Below are positions 25,785-33,900 of a stretch of 64,000 nt of DNA, in pieces; the first letter of the stretch is position 1, and every line of letters begins with the position of its first letter. The position numbers and the translations under genes are program-made. Below the pieces are notes generated by a model. It did no database searches. It was not told where the DNA came from and worked only from the letters and a program-made list of their open reading frames with translations. Location of the stretch: contig NZ_JABBGJ010000004.1 in assembly GCF_012927345.1 (NCBI RefSeq), positions 124,001 to 188,000 on the forward strand. The letters are read 5' to 3'. This DNA is from Paraburkholderia polaris (lineage in GTDB: Bacteria; Pseudomonadota; Gammaproteobacteria; Burkholderiales; Burkholderiaceae).

Positions 25785-26831
25785 TTAAACCTGCATGGAC
25801 GCCGCGCGCTCTTCTCGCGCGCGAAGCCACGCATACCATGCTTCCATGCCTTCCCCGCTCTGCGCTGACACTTGCAGAATCTCAATCTGGGGATTGACTC
25901 TCCGGGCATAGTCGATGCACTGCTCGACATCAAACCGCAAATGCGGCAGCAGATCTATCTTATTCAGCAACAGCAGCGAACAAGCACGAAACATATGCGG
26001 ATATTTTATCGGCTTGTCCTCGCCTTCCGTGACCGAAAGAATCAACACCTTGGCCTTCTCGCCAAGATCGAACAATGCGGGACATACCAGGTTGCCGACG
26101 TTCTCGATCATCACAACCGAATGCATCGGCGGATCGAGCTGCGTCAGTGCCCGTGACGCCATCTGGGCATCCAGATGACATCCCGTGCCGGTGTTGATCT
26201 GAACGACGCGCGCACCCGTCGCGCGAATGCGCTCGGCGTCGTTGAGTGTAGCCTGGTCGCCTTCGATCACGCTGAGCGGAAACGTCTCGCCAAGATCGCG
26301 GATTGTGCGTTCGAGCAACGTGGTCTTGCCCGCGCCCGGCGAACTCATCAGGTTCAGCGCGAGAATCGAACGGCCCGCAAGCCAGCCGCGATTACGCTCC
26401 GCCAGCAACTGGTTCTTCGCCAGGATGTCTCGTTCCAATGTGATTGAAGTGACGTGTTCGCGCTCGTGGTCGTGAACGTGCGGATGATCGTGTGCATGCG
26501 TATGAGCGTGCGAGTGGTCGCCGTCGTGTGAATGCTCATGCCCGTGAGAGTGCGGATGTGAGTGCTCGAGTGAATGGACGTGGTCGTCCGAATGCAGCGA
26601 GTCGTGTGCATGTGATTGGCCGTGCACATGCGAGTGGCCGTGCGGATGGGGGTGTACATGCCCCTGCTCATATTCGCTCACACGCCGATACGCCGGTTCG
26701 CGTGCGCCGAGTGCAGCGCCATCCTGCGCGGCTTGCGCTTGCGATTGCGTTCCCGCCTGCGCCGCCTCCTCCGCATCCAGATCAGTCACCGCCGCGCCCT
26801 GCGTATTCGAGCATCCGCATGTCGTACACAT
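25785..26831 (-). CDS. hypB: Hydrogenase nickel incorporation GTPase
   Basis: A 348-residue HypB that delivers nickel to the hydrogenase large subunit with HypA, using GTP. The N-terminus MCTTCGC has the C-x-x-C-G-C high-affinity nickel site. A very histidine-rich segment covers about residues 50-115. The G domain follows: Walker [13 protein letters not shown], then [13 protein letters not shown] and the metal site around GTGCHLD. It overlaps the hypA stop by one base (TGATG) and is the last gene of the operon. The His-rich stretch suggests nickel storage, as in other expanded HypB proteins. Confidence 0.95.
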   Translation of the reverse strand: MCTTCGCSNTQGAAVTDLDAEEAAQAGTQSQAQAAQDGAALGAREPAYRRVSEYEQGHVHPHPHGHSHVHGQSHAHDSLHSDDHVHSLEHSHPHSHGHEHSHDGDHSHAHTHAHDHPHVHDHEREHVTSITLERDILAKNQLLAERNRGWLAGRSILALNLMSSPGAGKTTLLERTIRDLGETFPLSVIEGDQATLNDAERIRATGARVVQINTGTGCHLDAQMASRALTQLDPPMHSVVMIENVGNLVCPALFDLGEKAKVLILSVTEGEDKPIKYPHMFRACSLLLLNKIDLLPHLRFDVEQCIDYARRVNPQIEILQVSAQSGEGMEAWYAWLRAREERAASMQV

Positions 26832-27160
26832 CACACCACCTCCATCTGCCGGATCTTCAACTGCTGCCCCGAAATCAGTTCAAGATTTTCGCTCCCGCAT
26901 TCGCACTGCCCAAACGGCACATCGATGTCGAACATCTCGCCGCACGCGAGACAACGTGCCTGCCCAGGAATCTCGATGATTTCCAGGGTCGCGCCCTCCA
27001 CCGCCGTATCCTTCGCACAGACGTCGAAACAAAACCGGATCGCGTCCGGCATCACTGCCGACAATTGCCCGATCTCCAGCGTCACACTTCTTACGCGCGC
27101 GCCGTTGGCCTGCTCCGCGCAAATCTCGACGACACTGTTGGCAATACTCAACTCATGCAT
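26831..27160 (-). CDS. hypA: Hydrogenase nickel metallochaperone
   Basis: A 109-residue HypA, beginning MHELSIA with the nickel-binding His2. The zinc site normally has two CxxC pairs; the first is present (C70 and C73), but the second reads C86-E-C88, one residue short, within QCECGSENL. Otherwise length and C-terminus are usual. It hands nickel to HypB and lies between hypE (18 bp upstream) and hypB (1-bp overlap). Confidence 0.93.
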   Translation of the reverse strand: MHELSIANSVVEICAEQANGARVRSVTLEIGQLSAVMPDAIRFCFDVCAKDTAVEGATLEIIEIPGQARCLACGEMFDIDVPFGQCECGSENLELISGQQLKIRQMEVV

Positions 27161-27178
27161 GGCGCGCTCCTCCGGCGG

Positions 27179-28261
27179 TCAGCAGATGCGTGGCAATTGC
27201 TCGCCCACCAGCATATCGACGATGCGCTGCCCGCCGAACGCCGTCTGCATGACGACTAGACCGTCAGCGCCCGTCTCGCCCATTTCCACCGCGCCGATTG
27301 CAGCTGCCTCACGCCCCGCCGGATGTGCACGCATGGCTGCGAGCACCCGCTCAGCGGCATCGGCGGGCACGACGGCCACCAGCTTGCCTTCGTTGGCCAG
27401 ATACAGCGGATCGAGGCCGAGAATCTCGCACGCGCCCTTGACCTGCTCGCGCAACGGCAGGTCGGCTTCACGCAGCCGTATCGTCACGTTCGAACTCTGT
27501 GCGAACTCGTTCAATACAGTCGCGACACCACCGCGAGTCGCATCGCGCAAGCAGTGAATCTGCGGACACGCATCAAGCATCGCCGCAATCAGGCTGTTGA
27601 GCGGACAACAATCGCTTTCCACATCGGCTTCCAGTGCGAGTTGCTGGCGCGCGACCAGAATCGCCGCGCCGTGATCGCCGAGATAGCCGTTGACGATCAC
27701 GACGTCGCCAGGACGTGCATTGCGAGCCGAAATCGACACGTCACTGCGCACCACGCCGATGCCGGCAGTGTTAATGAAGAGCTTGTCCGCGCAGCCGCGT
27801 TCAACCACTTTGGTATCGCCCGTCACGATCGCCACACCCGCTTCGAGCGCGACTCGTTGCATGCTCGCGGCGACACGCCGCAAGATATCGACTGCAAGGC
27901 CCTCTTCGATCACCACCGCGCACGAGAGATATAAAGGCGTCGCCCCGCACACCGCCAGATCGTTGACCGTGCCCGATACGGCCAGGGTGCCGATGTCGCC
28001 GCCTGGAAAAAACAACGGATCGACTACGTAGCTATCGGTCGTAAAGGCGAGACGGTCCCCACGTGTGGTGAGATCGGCGAGCGCGAATACGGCCTGATCT
28101 TCCAGCGCGTCGAGCGTGGGATTGTCGAAGGTCGAAACGAAGACGTCTTCGATCAGATCGCGCATCGCGCGGCCGCCGCTGCCATGTGCGAGATTGACGG
28201 AGGCGTCGCGTACGCGGCGACGTGCCGTGGGTCGCAAAGGATCGGACGCCCGGTCGTTCAT
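27179..28261 (-). CDS. hypE: Hydrogenase maturation protein, thiocarbamate dehydratase
   Basis: A 360-residue HypE, which converts the carbamoyl group placed on its last cysteine to a cyanide ligand for the active-site iron. It ends in PRIC, giving Cys360 as that acceptor. ATP-binding motifs of the AIR-synthase/PurM fold are visible (NLAHGSGGRAMRDLIEDVF, GTVNDLAVCGA, TGDTKVVERG). The 4-bp overlap with hypD implies coupled translation. It works with HypF and the HypC-HypD complex. Confidence 0.95.
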   Translation of the reverse strand: MNDRASDPLRPTARRRVRDASVNLAHGSGGRAMRDLIEDVFVSTFDNPTLDALEDQAVFALADLTTRGDRLAFTTDSYVVDPLFFPGGDIGTLAVSGTVNDLAVCGATPLYLSCAVVIEEGLAVDILRRVAASMQRVALEAGVAIVTGDTKVVERGCADKLFINTAGIGVVRSDVSISARNARPGDVVIVNGYLGDHGAAILVARQQLALEADVESDCCPLNSLIAAMLDACPQIHCLRDATRGGVATVLNEFAQSSNVTIRLREADLPLREQVKGACEILGLDPLYLANEGKLVAVVPADAAERVLAAMRAHPAGREAAAIGAVEMGETGADGLVVMQTAFGGQRIVDMLVGEQLPRIC

Positions 28262-29457
28262 GAATGGCCTCGCGTGGTCAATGCATAAGCTGGATCGGTT
28301 GATTTCACGCTTTGCCGCGCAGCACGCCGCTCATCGATCCGCGACGTATCGATACGCCCGTAGTTGTAGTAAGCCGCACACGCGCCTTCGCTCGACACCA
28401 TCAGCGAGCCGAGCGGCGACTCCGGTGTGCAGGCGGTGCCGAACACCTTGCACTGATGCGGCTTGATCACACCCTTGAGCACCTCGCCGCATTGGCAGGC
28501 TTTCGGGTCGGCGATCTTCAGGTTCGGCACATCGAACTTGCGCTCCGCGTCGAAGGCGGCGAACGTCTCGCGAACCCTGACACCCGAATGATCGATCGAG
28601 CCCAGTCCGCGCCATTCGAAAAACGCGCGTGTCTCGAACACGCGCGTCACCGCCGACAAGGCCTGTGCATTGCCGTCTTCCGTCACGACCCGGCCGTACT
28701 GGTTCTCCACTTCGCAGCGCCCTTCTTCGATCTGCCGCAACACCATCCACATCGATTGCAAGATATCGAGCGGTTCGAATCCCGCCACCGTGATCGGCTT
28801 GCGATAGTGCCGCGCGATGAAATCATAGGGCCGTGTCCCGATCACCATGCTGACGTGCCCCGGACCGAGAAAGCCGTCGAGGTGCAAGTCGGGCGAATCG
28901 AGAATTGCCTTGATGGTCGGGATGATCGTGATGTGATTGCAGAACAGCGAGAAGTTGTGGATCTTTTTCGCTTGCGCCTGCAGGACCGTCATCGCGGTAC
29001 TGGGCATGGTCGTCTCGAAGCCGAGACCGAAGAAAATCACCTCGCGGTCAGGATTGAGTTGCGCGATCTTTAATGCATCGAGCGGCGAATAGACCATGCG
29101 CACGTCGGCGCCGTCGGCTTTCGCTTTCAGCAGACTCTTCTTCGAACCCGGCACACGCATTGCGTCGCCGAAGGTCGTGAAGATCACTTCCGGACGTTCG
29201 GCCAACGCGACGCAATCGTCGACGCGGCCCATCGGCAGCACGCACACCGGGCAACCAGGGCCATGCACGAACTCGACGGCATCGGGCAGCAATTGCTGGA
29301 TGCCATAGCGGAAAATCGTATGGGTATGGCCGCCACACACTTCCATGATCTGCAGCGGCCGTTGCCTGGCGCGCTCGATGCGGGACACCAGCGCGCGAAT
29401 TTCCTTCTCCAGCGTTTTCGCTTTGTGCGGGTCGCGAAACTCATCGACGTATTTCAT
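28258..29457 (-). CDS. hypD: Hydrogenase maturation protein, Fe(CN)2CO scaffold
   Basis: A 399-residue HypD. Conserved features are MEVCGGHTHTIFRYG with the essential cysteine, HGPGCPVCVLP, GFETTMPSTA, and the C-terminal 4Fe-4S set including ACQCGEVLKG and GTACTPESPLG. With HypC it assembles the iron centre with cyanide and CO ligands. It overlaps the SIS gene upstream and hypE downstream by four bases each. Confidence 0.95.
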   Translation of the reverse strand: MKYVDEFRDPHKAKTLEKEIRALVSRIERARQRPLQIMEVCGGHTHTIFRYGIQQLLPDAVEFVHGPGCPVCVLPMGRVDDCVALAERPEVIFTTFGDAMRVPGSKKSLLKAKADGADVRMVYSPLDALKIAQLNPDREVIFFGLGFETTMPSTAMTVLQAQAKKIHNFSLFCNHITIIPTIKAILDSPDLHLDGFLGPGHVSMVIGTRPYDFIARHYRKPITVAGFEPLDILQSMWMVLRQIEEGRCEVENQYGRVVTEDGNAQALSAVTRVFETRAFFEWRGLGSIDHSGVRVRETFAAFDAERKFDVPNLKIADPKACQCGEVLKGVIKPHQCKVFGTACTPESPLGSLMVSSEGACAAYYNYGRIDTSRIDERRAARQSVKSTDPAYALTTRGHS

Positions 29458-30170
29458 GGCGCGCCTCCGTCCGCTGAACCTGCGAGGCCAGCCGAACCGG
29501 CAAGGCCGCCGCGGTCGTCAGCAAGCAGCGTATGCACGAGGTCCCACAGAATGTGATAAATCGCGACGTGGGTCTCCTGCACGCGATGAATGCTGTCGCT
29601 TCCCACCACAAGACAATGATCGACAGCGGCGCTGGCCGCCATTCTCCCGCCATCGTGGCCCGACAGCCCGATGGTCAGCAGGCCCATCTCTTTCGCCTTC
29701 GTAAAGGCAGTCAGCAGGTTGTCGGAGTTTCCGCTGGTCGACACGCCGATCAGCGCATCGCCACGCCTTCCTTGCGCCACCAGTTGCCGCACAAAAATAT
29801 GGCTGAAGCCGACATCGTTGCCGACCGCCGTCATCATGGCCACGTCGGCCACCAGATTGATCGCGGTCAGCGCCGGACGGCCCGTGGTCACCGGATGCAG
29901 AAACTCGACGGCGATATGCGAGGCATCGCAGCTCGAGCCGCCATTGCCCATTGTGAAGAGCCTGCCGTCGCGGCGGTACATGTCGGCTATCGCATGGGCG
30001 ATCCGCACCACCGCCGGACCGTTTTCGTCGAAGAACCGTCGTTTGGTGTCGACGCTGTCCTGCGCTTTCAGACGCACTGAATCGAGCAACGCCGCGTCGA
30101 GCTTGTCAGCGTCCTGGCGAGCGCCGTGCAGGAACGGATACAACGCCTGCAGCGATTCATGTTCGGGCAT
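29454..30170 (-). CDS. SIS-domain protein, GmhA-like, in the hyp operon
   Basis: A 238-residue sugar-isomerase-domain protein resembling phosphoheptose isomerase GmhA: the phosphosugar-binding loop MGNGGSSCDASHIAVEFLHP and STSGNSDNLLTAFTKAKE are present, as is the C-terminal HILWDLVH helix. GmhA proteins are about 190 residues; this one is longer at both ends, with a Gly/Ala/Ser tail. It lies inside the hyp genes with a 4-bp overlap to hypD, so it is likely part of hydrogenase maturation or regulation rather than lipopolysaccharide synthesis. No lipopolysaccharide genes are nearby. Its true role is unknown. Confidence 0.75.
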   Translation of the reverse strand: MPEHESLQALYPFLHGARQDADKLDAALLDSVRLKAQDSVDTKRRFFDENGPAVVRIAHAIADMYRRDGRLFTMGNGGSSCDASHIAVEFLHPVTTGRPALTAINLVADVAMMTAVGNDVGFSHIFVRQLVAQGRRGDALIGVSTSGNSDNLLTAFTKAKEMGLLTIGLSGHDGGRMAASAAVDHCLVVGSDSIHRVQETHVAIYHILWDLVHTLLADDRGGLAGSAGLAGSADGGAP

Positions 30171-30200
30171 GCCGGTCTCCGTTGGCTTCCGATCACGCGT

Positions 30201-30518
30201 TCATGGCGCGCTGCGCAGTTCGTCGCGCAGTGGGTCCCTTAGTTCGCCCGTCGCGGCCATGTCTTCCATCTCGCCCTGCGCGACGCCCAGTTCGCGCAAT
30301 AGCGCGAGCGTGCGTGCGGCTTCCTGCTCGTCGAGCCGGCTCATCGCGAAACCCACGTGCACCAGCACCCATTCGCCGATGCACGCGCTCGCCGGCCGTC
30401 CCTCGTCGATCACGAAGGCGATATTGATCACGCGCCGCACACCGCCGACGTTCACGAGCGCGAGATCGTTCTCCGCGTCGGTCACTTCGACGATCTGTCC
30501 TGGGATGCCCAGACACAT
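30201..30518 (-). CDS. hypC: Hydrogenase maturation chaperone HypC
   Basis: A 105-residue HypC, starting MCLGIPGQIVEV with the essential Cys2 that binds the iron precursor and the large subunit. The GEWVLVHVGFAMSRLDEQEA segment is typical. It is some 15-25 residues longer than many HypC proteins because of an acidic tail (GEMEDMAATGELRDP). GGGAG precedes the ATG. A 30-bp gap separates it from the SIS gene. Confidence 0.94.
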   Translation of the reverse strand: MCLGIPGQIVEVTDAENDLALVNVGGVRRVINIAFVIDEGRPASACIGEWVLVHVGFAMSRLDEQEAARTLALLRELGVAQGEMEDMAATGELRDPLRDELRSAP

Positions 30519-30549
30519 GTTGTTCTCCCTTTAGCCCGCTTTTGCGCCG

Positions 30550-30633
30550 CTACTTCTGCACCGCTATTTCTGCACCGCTGCTTCTGCATCACTGCCTCTG
30601 CATCGCTACTTCCTCACCGCCGCCTCTGCACCA
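30550..30633. repeat. Six tandem 14-bp degenerate units between hypF and hypC
   Basis: Units at 30550, 30564, 30578, 30592, 30606 and 30620, pattern CTACTTCTGCACCG with changes, fill most of the 146-bp hypF-hypC gap. The same two-unit pattern occurs at the 3' end of hypF (30665-30692), suggesting the array grew out of the hypF terminus. Confidence 0.8.
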
Positions 30634-30704
30634 CGTTCAAATGCCGTTGTGTTGCTCTGCACCACTACTTCCTCACTGCCGCCTCTGCACCGCGTTCAAA
30701 TGCC
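30606..30704. repeat. 40-bp duplication of the hypF 3' end
   Basis: Segment 30606-30645 repeats segment 30665-30704 with 38 of 40 bases identical, at a 59-bp offset. The second copy is the real end of hypF including its stop codon; the first lies just outside the gene. Confidence 0.85.
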
Positions 30705-33091
30705 TGCGCCGCCGCAACGACCGCCTGCCCCAGCGACAGACCGCCGTCGTTGGCCGGCACCTGCCGGTGCGTCAGCACGCGAAAACCTGCTGCGCCGAGT
30801 CGCCCGGCTACCTGTTCGAACAGAATGCGATTCTGAAAAACACCACCGGACAACGCAACACTGCGAGCATCTACGGGGCCTGTCAGCAGGTCGGCCAGAC
30901 ATTCGACCATTCGCACGATCGCGACGGCCAGCCCCTTGTGAAACCGCGCGGCGATGACCGGCACGGAGGTGCCGCGCAACATATCGTCGAGCAACGCCTC
31001 CCACATCGGCCGTGGCTCGATGCAACGCAAACCGTCAGGCATGGTGCTGACAATTTCGAACGGATACGCGTGGGCATCGTCTTGCAGCGCGTGCAGATCG
31101 ACCAGCGCCTCAAGCTCGATCGCCGCCTGCCCTTCATAAAGCACGCGTTCCCGGCACACGCCGAGCGTCGCCGCCACGGCATCGAACAAGCGGCCTGCAG
31201 AGCTTGCCAGCGGACTATTGACGCGTTGCGCGATCATCCTGTCGAGCGCGGCGCGGGGGCGGCGGCTCAGGAACTGCTGCACGTCGAGCCCGCCGTATTG
31301 CCGGGTAAAGCCACGCCAATCGAATGCCGCCATTAGATGTGCGTAAGCATTGCGCCACGGTTCGTCGATGGCGCGTGTGCCACCTGGCATCGCAACCGGC
31401 TTGAAGGTGCCGAGGCGCGTGAAGCCGCGATAATCCGCCAGCATGAATTCGCCGCCCCACAGCTTGCCGTCGTCGCCAAACCCAAGACCGTCGAGCGCGA
31501 TACCGAGCATCGGCAGCGCATCGGGCGCGACGCCATTTTCCGCCATGCACGCGGCGAGATGCGCGTGATGATGCTGTACCTCGATCACGGGAACCTGCCA
31601 CGCTTGCGCAAGGTCGTAGCCGATCTTGCGCGACAGATACTCGGGGTGGAAGTCGAGCGCTACCGCCTGCGGTTCATGTTCGAACAGGCGCAGATACTGC
31701 GCCACCGAGCGGCGATAGTCCGCATAAGTCAACGCGTCTTCCAGATCGCCGAGGTGGTGCGAGACGATCGCCTGAGCGTTGCGTACCAGGCAGAACGTGT
31801 TCTTGAGCTCGCCGCCCATTGCCAGCACCGCCGGCATGTCGGCGAAGCCGTCCGGCAACAGCAATGGCGCCGGCGCATAGCCACGTGCGCGCCGCAACAC
31901 GCGCGCTTCGCCCTGCACCACGCGGGCCACCGAATCGTCGACCCGGCGTGCGATATCGCGATCGTGCATCAGGAAAACATCGGCAATGCGGCCGAGACGT
32001 GCGCGGGCATCCGCGTTGTCGATGCAGGGGGGCTCATCGCTGGTGTTGCCGCTTGTCACCACGAGTGCTGAGTCGATCGACTCCATCAGCAGGCGATGCA
32101 GCGGCGTGGACGGCAGCATGAAACCGAGCGTGCCCACGCCCGGCGCGACGCTTGGCGCGACGCACTCCGCACCGTCGGCACGCAGGATAACGATCGGTCC
32201 GGCCGCGCTATGCAGCAGGGCGACTTCTGTTGGGTCGGGCGTGCAATAGCGGCGTACTGCCTTCAGATCGCGTGCCATCAACGCAAACGGTTTGCGCTCG
32301 CGCCGTTTCAGTTGACGCAAACGCGCCACGGCGGCTTCATCGCTGGCGTCGCAGGCGAGCTGAAAGCCGCCCAGCCCTTTGATCGCGACAATCGAGCCGT
32401 GCCGCAACAGCAGGCTTGCCGCGCGACAGGGATCGTCACCATCGGCCCGCGCGCCGTGCCGGCCTTCCAGCCAGACACGCGGGCCACATACCGGACACGC
32501 GACCGGTTGCGCATGAAAACGCCGGTCGGCGGGATCCTCATACTCGGCGCGGCACGCCTCGCACATATCGAACGCGGCCATGGTCGTATTGGCGCGATCG
32601 TAGGGAATAGCCTGAATGATCGAAAGACGCGGCCCGCAATGCGTGCAGTTCGTAAATGGATAACGGTAACGTCGGTTCGCCGGGTCGGCGATCTCGGCGG
32701 CACAGTCCGGGCAGATCACTGCGTCAGGCGTGACGCCCGTCTGCACATGGCCGCTCACGCTCGCCACGATCCGGAAATCGCTGTCCTCGGCCGCTTCGCT
32801 CAGTTGATGCCGCTCGATCGCGTCGATGCGCGCGAGCGGCGGACACTCGGCCCTCAGGCTCTCGATAAAACGTTGCAACGTCCACGCATCGCCCCACGCA
32901 TGAATCAGCACGCCGTCGCTATCGTTGCGCACGTCGCCGACCACGCCGCACGCATGCGCGAGCCGCCACACGGTCGGCCGGAAGCCGACGCCTTGCACCA
33001 GTCCGCGCACACGAATTTCCTCGCCGACCGGTCCGGGGACCGCCGGGCGCTGGGGCGAAGATTGTCCGGCGGGCTGTGCATGCGTACTCAT
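30665..33091 (-). CDS. hypF: Carbamoyltransferase HypF
   Basis: An 808-residue HypF, which makes thiocarbamate on HypE from carbamoyl phosphate. Domain order: acylphosphatase-like at about 28-115 (VQGVGFRPTVWRLA), two zinc-finger loops (CPDCAAEIADP, CEACRAEYEDP, CPVCGP), a YrdC-like domain (IVAIKGLGGFQLACDA) and a C-terminal carbamoyltransferase with HHHAHLAACMAE and ALSGGVFQN. The ATG at 33091 has GGGAGG five bases before it. The 3' end is partly duplicated just downstream. It is part of the hydrogenase operon. Confidence 0.95.
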   Translation of the reverse strand: MSTHAQPAGQSSPQRPAVPGPVGEEIRVRGLVQGVGFRPTVWRLAHACGVVGDVRNDSDGVLIHAWGDAWTLQRFIESLRAECPPLARIDAIERHQLSEAAEDSDFRIVASVSGHVQTGVTPDAVICPDCAAEIADPANRRYRYPFTNCTHCGPRLSIIQAIPYDRANTTMAAFDMCEACRAEYEDPADRRFHAQPVACPVCGPRVWLEGRHGARADGDDPCRAASLLLRHGSIVAIKGLGGFQLACDASDEAAVARLRQLKRRERKPFALMARDLKAVRRYCTPDPTEVALLHSAAGPIVILRADGAECVAPSVAPGVGTLGFMLPSTPLHRLLMESIDSALVVTSGNTSDEPPCIDNADARARLGRIADVFLMHDRDIARRVDDSVARVVQGEARVLRRARGYAPAPLLLPDGFADMPAVLAMGGELKNTFCLVRNAQAIVSHHLGDLEDALTYADYRRSVAQYLRLFEHEPQAVALDFHPEYLSRKIGYDLAQAWQVPVIEVQHHHAHLAACMAENGVAPDALPMLGIALDGLGFGDDGKLWGGEFMLADYRGFTRLGTFKPVAMPGGTRAIDEPWRNAYAHLMAAFDWRGFTRQYGGLDVQQFLSRRPRAALDRMIAQRVNSPLASSAGRLFDAVAATLGVCRERVLYEGQAAIELEALVDLHALQDDAHAYPFEIVSTMPDGLRCIEPRPMWEALLDDMLRGTSVPVIAARFHKGLAVAIVRMVECLADLLTGPVDARSVALSGGVFQNRILFEQVAGRLGAAGFRVLTHRQVPANDGGLSLGQAVVAAAQAFERGAEAAVRK

Positions 33092-33115
33092 CGCCACCTC
33101 CCTGGCTGCTATCGG

Positions 33116-33217
33116 CTACATGTTGCGGATGCGGATATAGCGCTTGATGTCCTTCATATTCGCGAGCACGCCGACCACCAACGCCGGCAACAAGAGGTAC
33201 TTCAGAAAGCCTTTCAT
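33116..33217 (-). CDS. 33-residue hydrogenase-associated membrane peptide (DUF6893-like)
   Basis: A very short gene with a strong ribosome site (GGGAGG four bases before ATG 33217). The peptide begins MKGFLKYLLLPALVVGVLAN, one membrane helix, and ends with the basic KDIKRYIRIRNM. Similar tiny proteins with an '..D(I/L)xRYxxIRxM' tail occur in hydrogenase clusters of Actinobacteria and relatives. It lies 24 bp before hypF. A membrane anchor or assembly aid for the otherwise soluble hydrogenase is a fair guess. Confidence 0.7.
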   Translation of the reverse strand: MKGFLKYLLLPALVVGVLANMKDIKRYIRIRNM

Positions 33218-33348
33218 GACGCCTCCCACTTCAGTTATTTCACGCCGTATCCGTGATGGCCCGCCGCACAATCGCTCAGTCGCCCGGGCGCTCAGGCCTT
33301 CAGGCAGCCCGTGTGGACTGCAATTCAACCGCCTGGCTGCCCGGCCAT

Positions 33349-33900
33349 TCAAGCCGCCCGCGCGGACAACCGCTCCATCCTCGCCATCACCAGCGTCACC
33401 GTCAGTTCAACCGCCTGCTCGACGGCCGCCGACACCGCGCCGCTCAAACCCATCCTTCCTTCCTCGCCATTCTCGAACCCGAAGTCTTGCGGCTCGCAAC
33501 CGAGAACGACGATGTCCTCGCAACCGCCGCCCAGCATCCGCACCGTTTGCAGCACTTTGGCCGGGTCCATTTCGTGCGGCGACATCAGGATCGGCACGGC
33601 ATACGGATCGCCCGGCTCGTCGCCAACGGCTTCTTCGACAGACGGTTCGATCACATACAACGTGCCCGGCGCAGCGCCGCGCTGCGTCGTGTCGATCAGA
33701 ATCGCGCTGTCCACGCCATCGAGCAGCGCATAGCAAAGATCGATGCCGCGAATACCGAAGTCCGCGATGCTCACGCTGTCGGCAAATGCCGGCAACTCAC
33801 CGGCCGCCAGTTTCTCCTGCAGACGGCGGACCACTTCGACGCCAAAACCATCGTCGCCGAGAAACACATTGCCGATGCCGGCCACGAGAATCCCACTCAT
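33349..33900 (-). CDS. [NiFe]-hydrogenase maturation endopeptidase
   Basis: A 183-residue HyaD/HybD-type protease that clips the C-terminal tail of the large subunit after nickel insertion. The nickel-sensing acidic residues appear in GIGNVFLGDDGFGVEV (E/D at 16-17) and further on in DFGIRGIDLCYALLDG and MSPHEMDPAKVL. It overlaps the upstream gene by four bases. Its natural substrate is the 25-residue tail of the large subunit encoded at 37.2-39.0 kb. Confidence 0.9.
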   Translation of the reverse strand: MSGILVAGIGNVFLGDDGFGVEVVRRLQEKLAAGELPAFADSVSIADFGIRGIDLCYALLDGVDSAILIDTTQRGAAPGTLYVIEPSVEEAVGDEPGDPYAVPILMSPHEMDPAKVLQTVRMLGGGCEDIVVLGCEPQDFGFENGEEGRMGLSGAVSAAVEQAVELTVTLVMARMERLSARAA

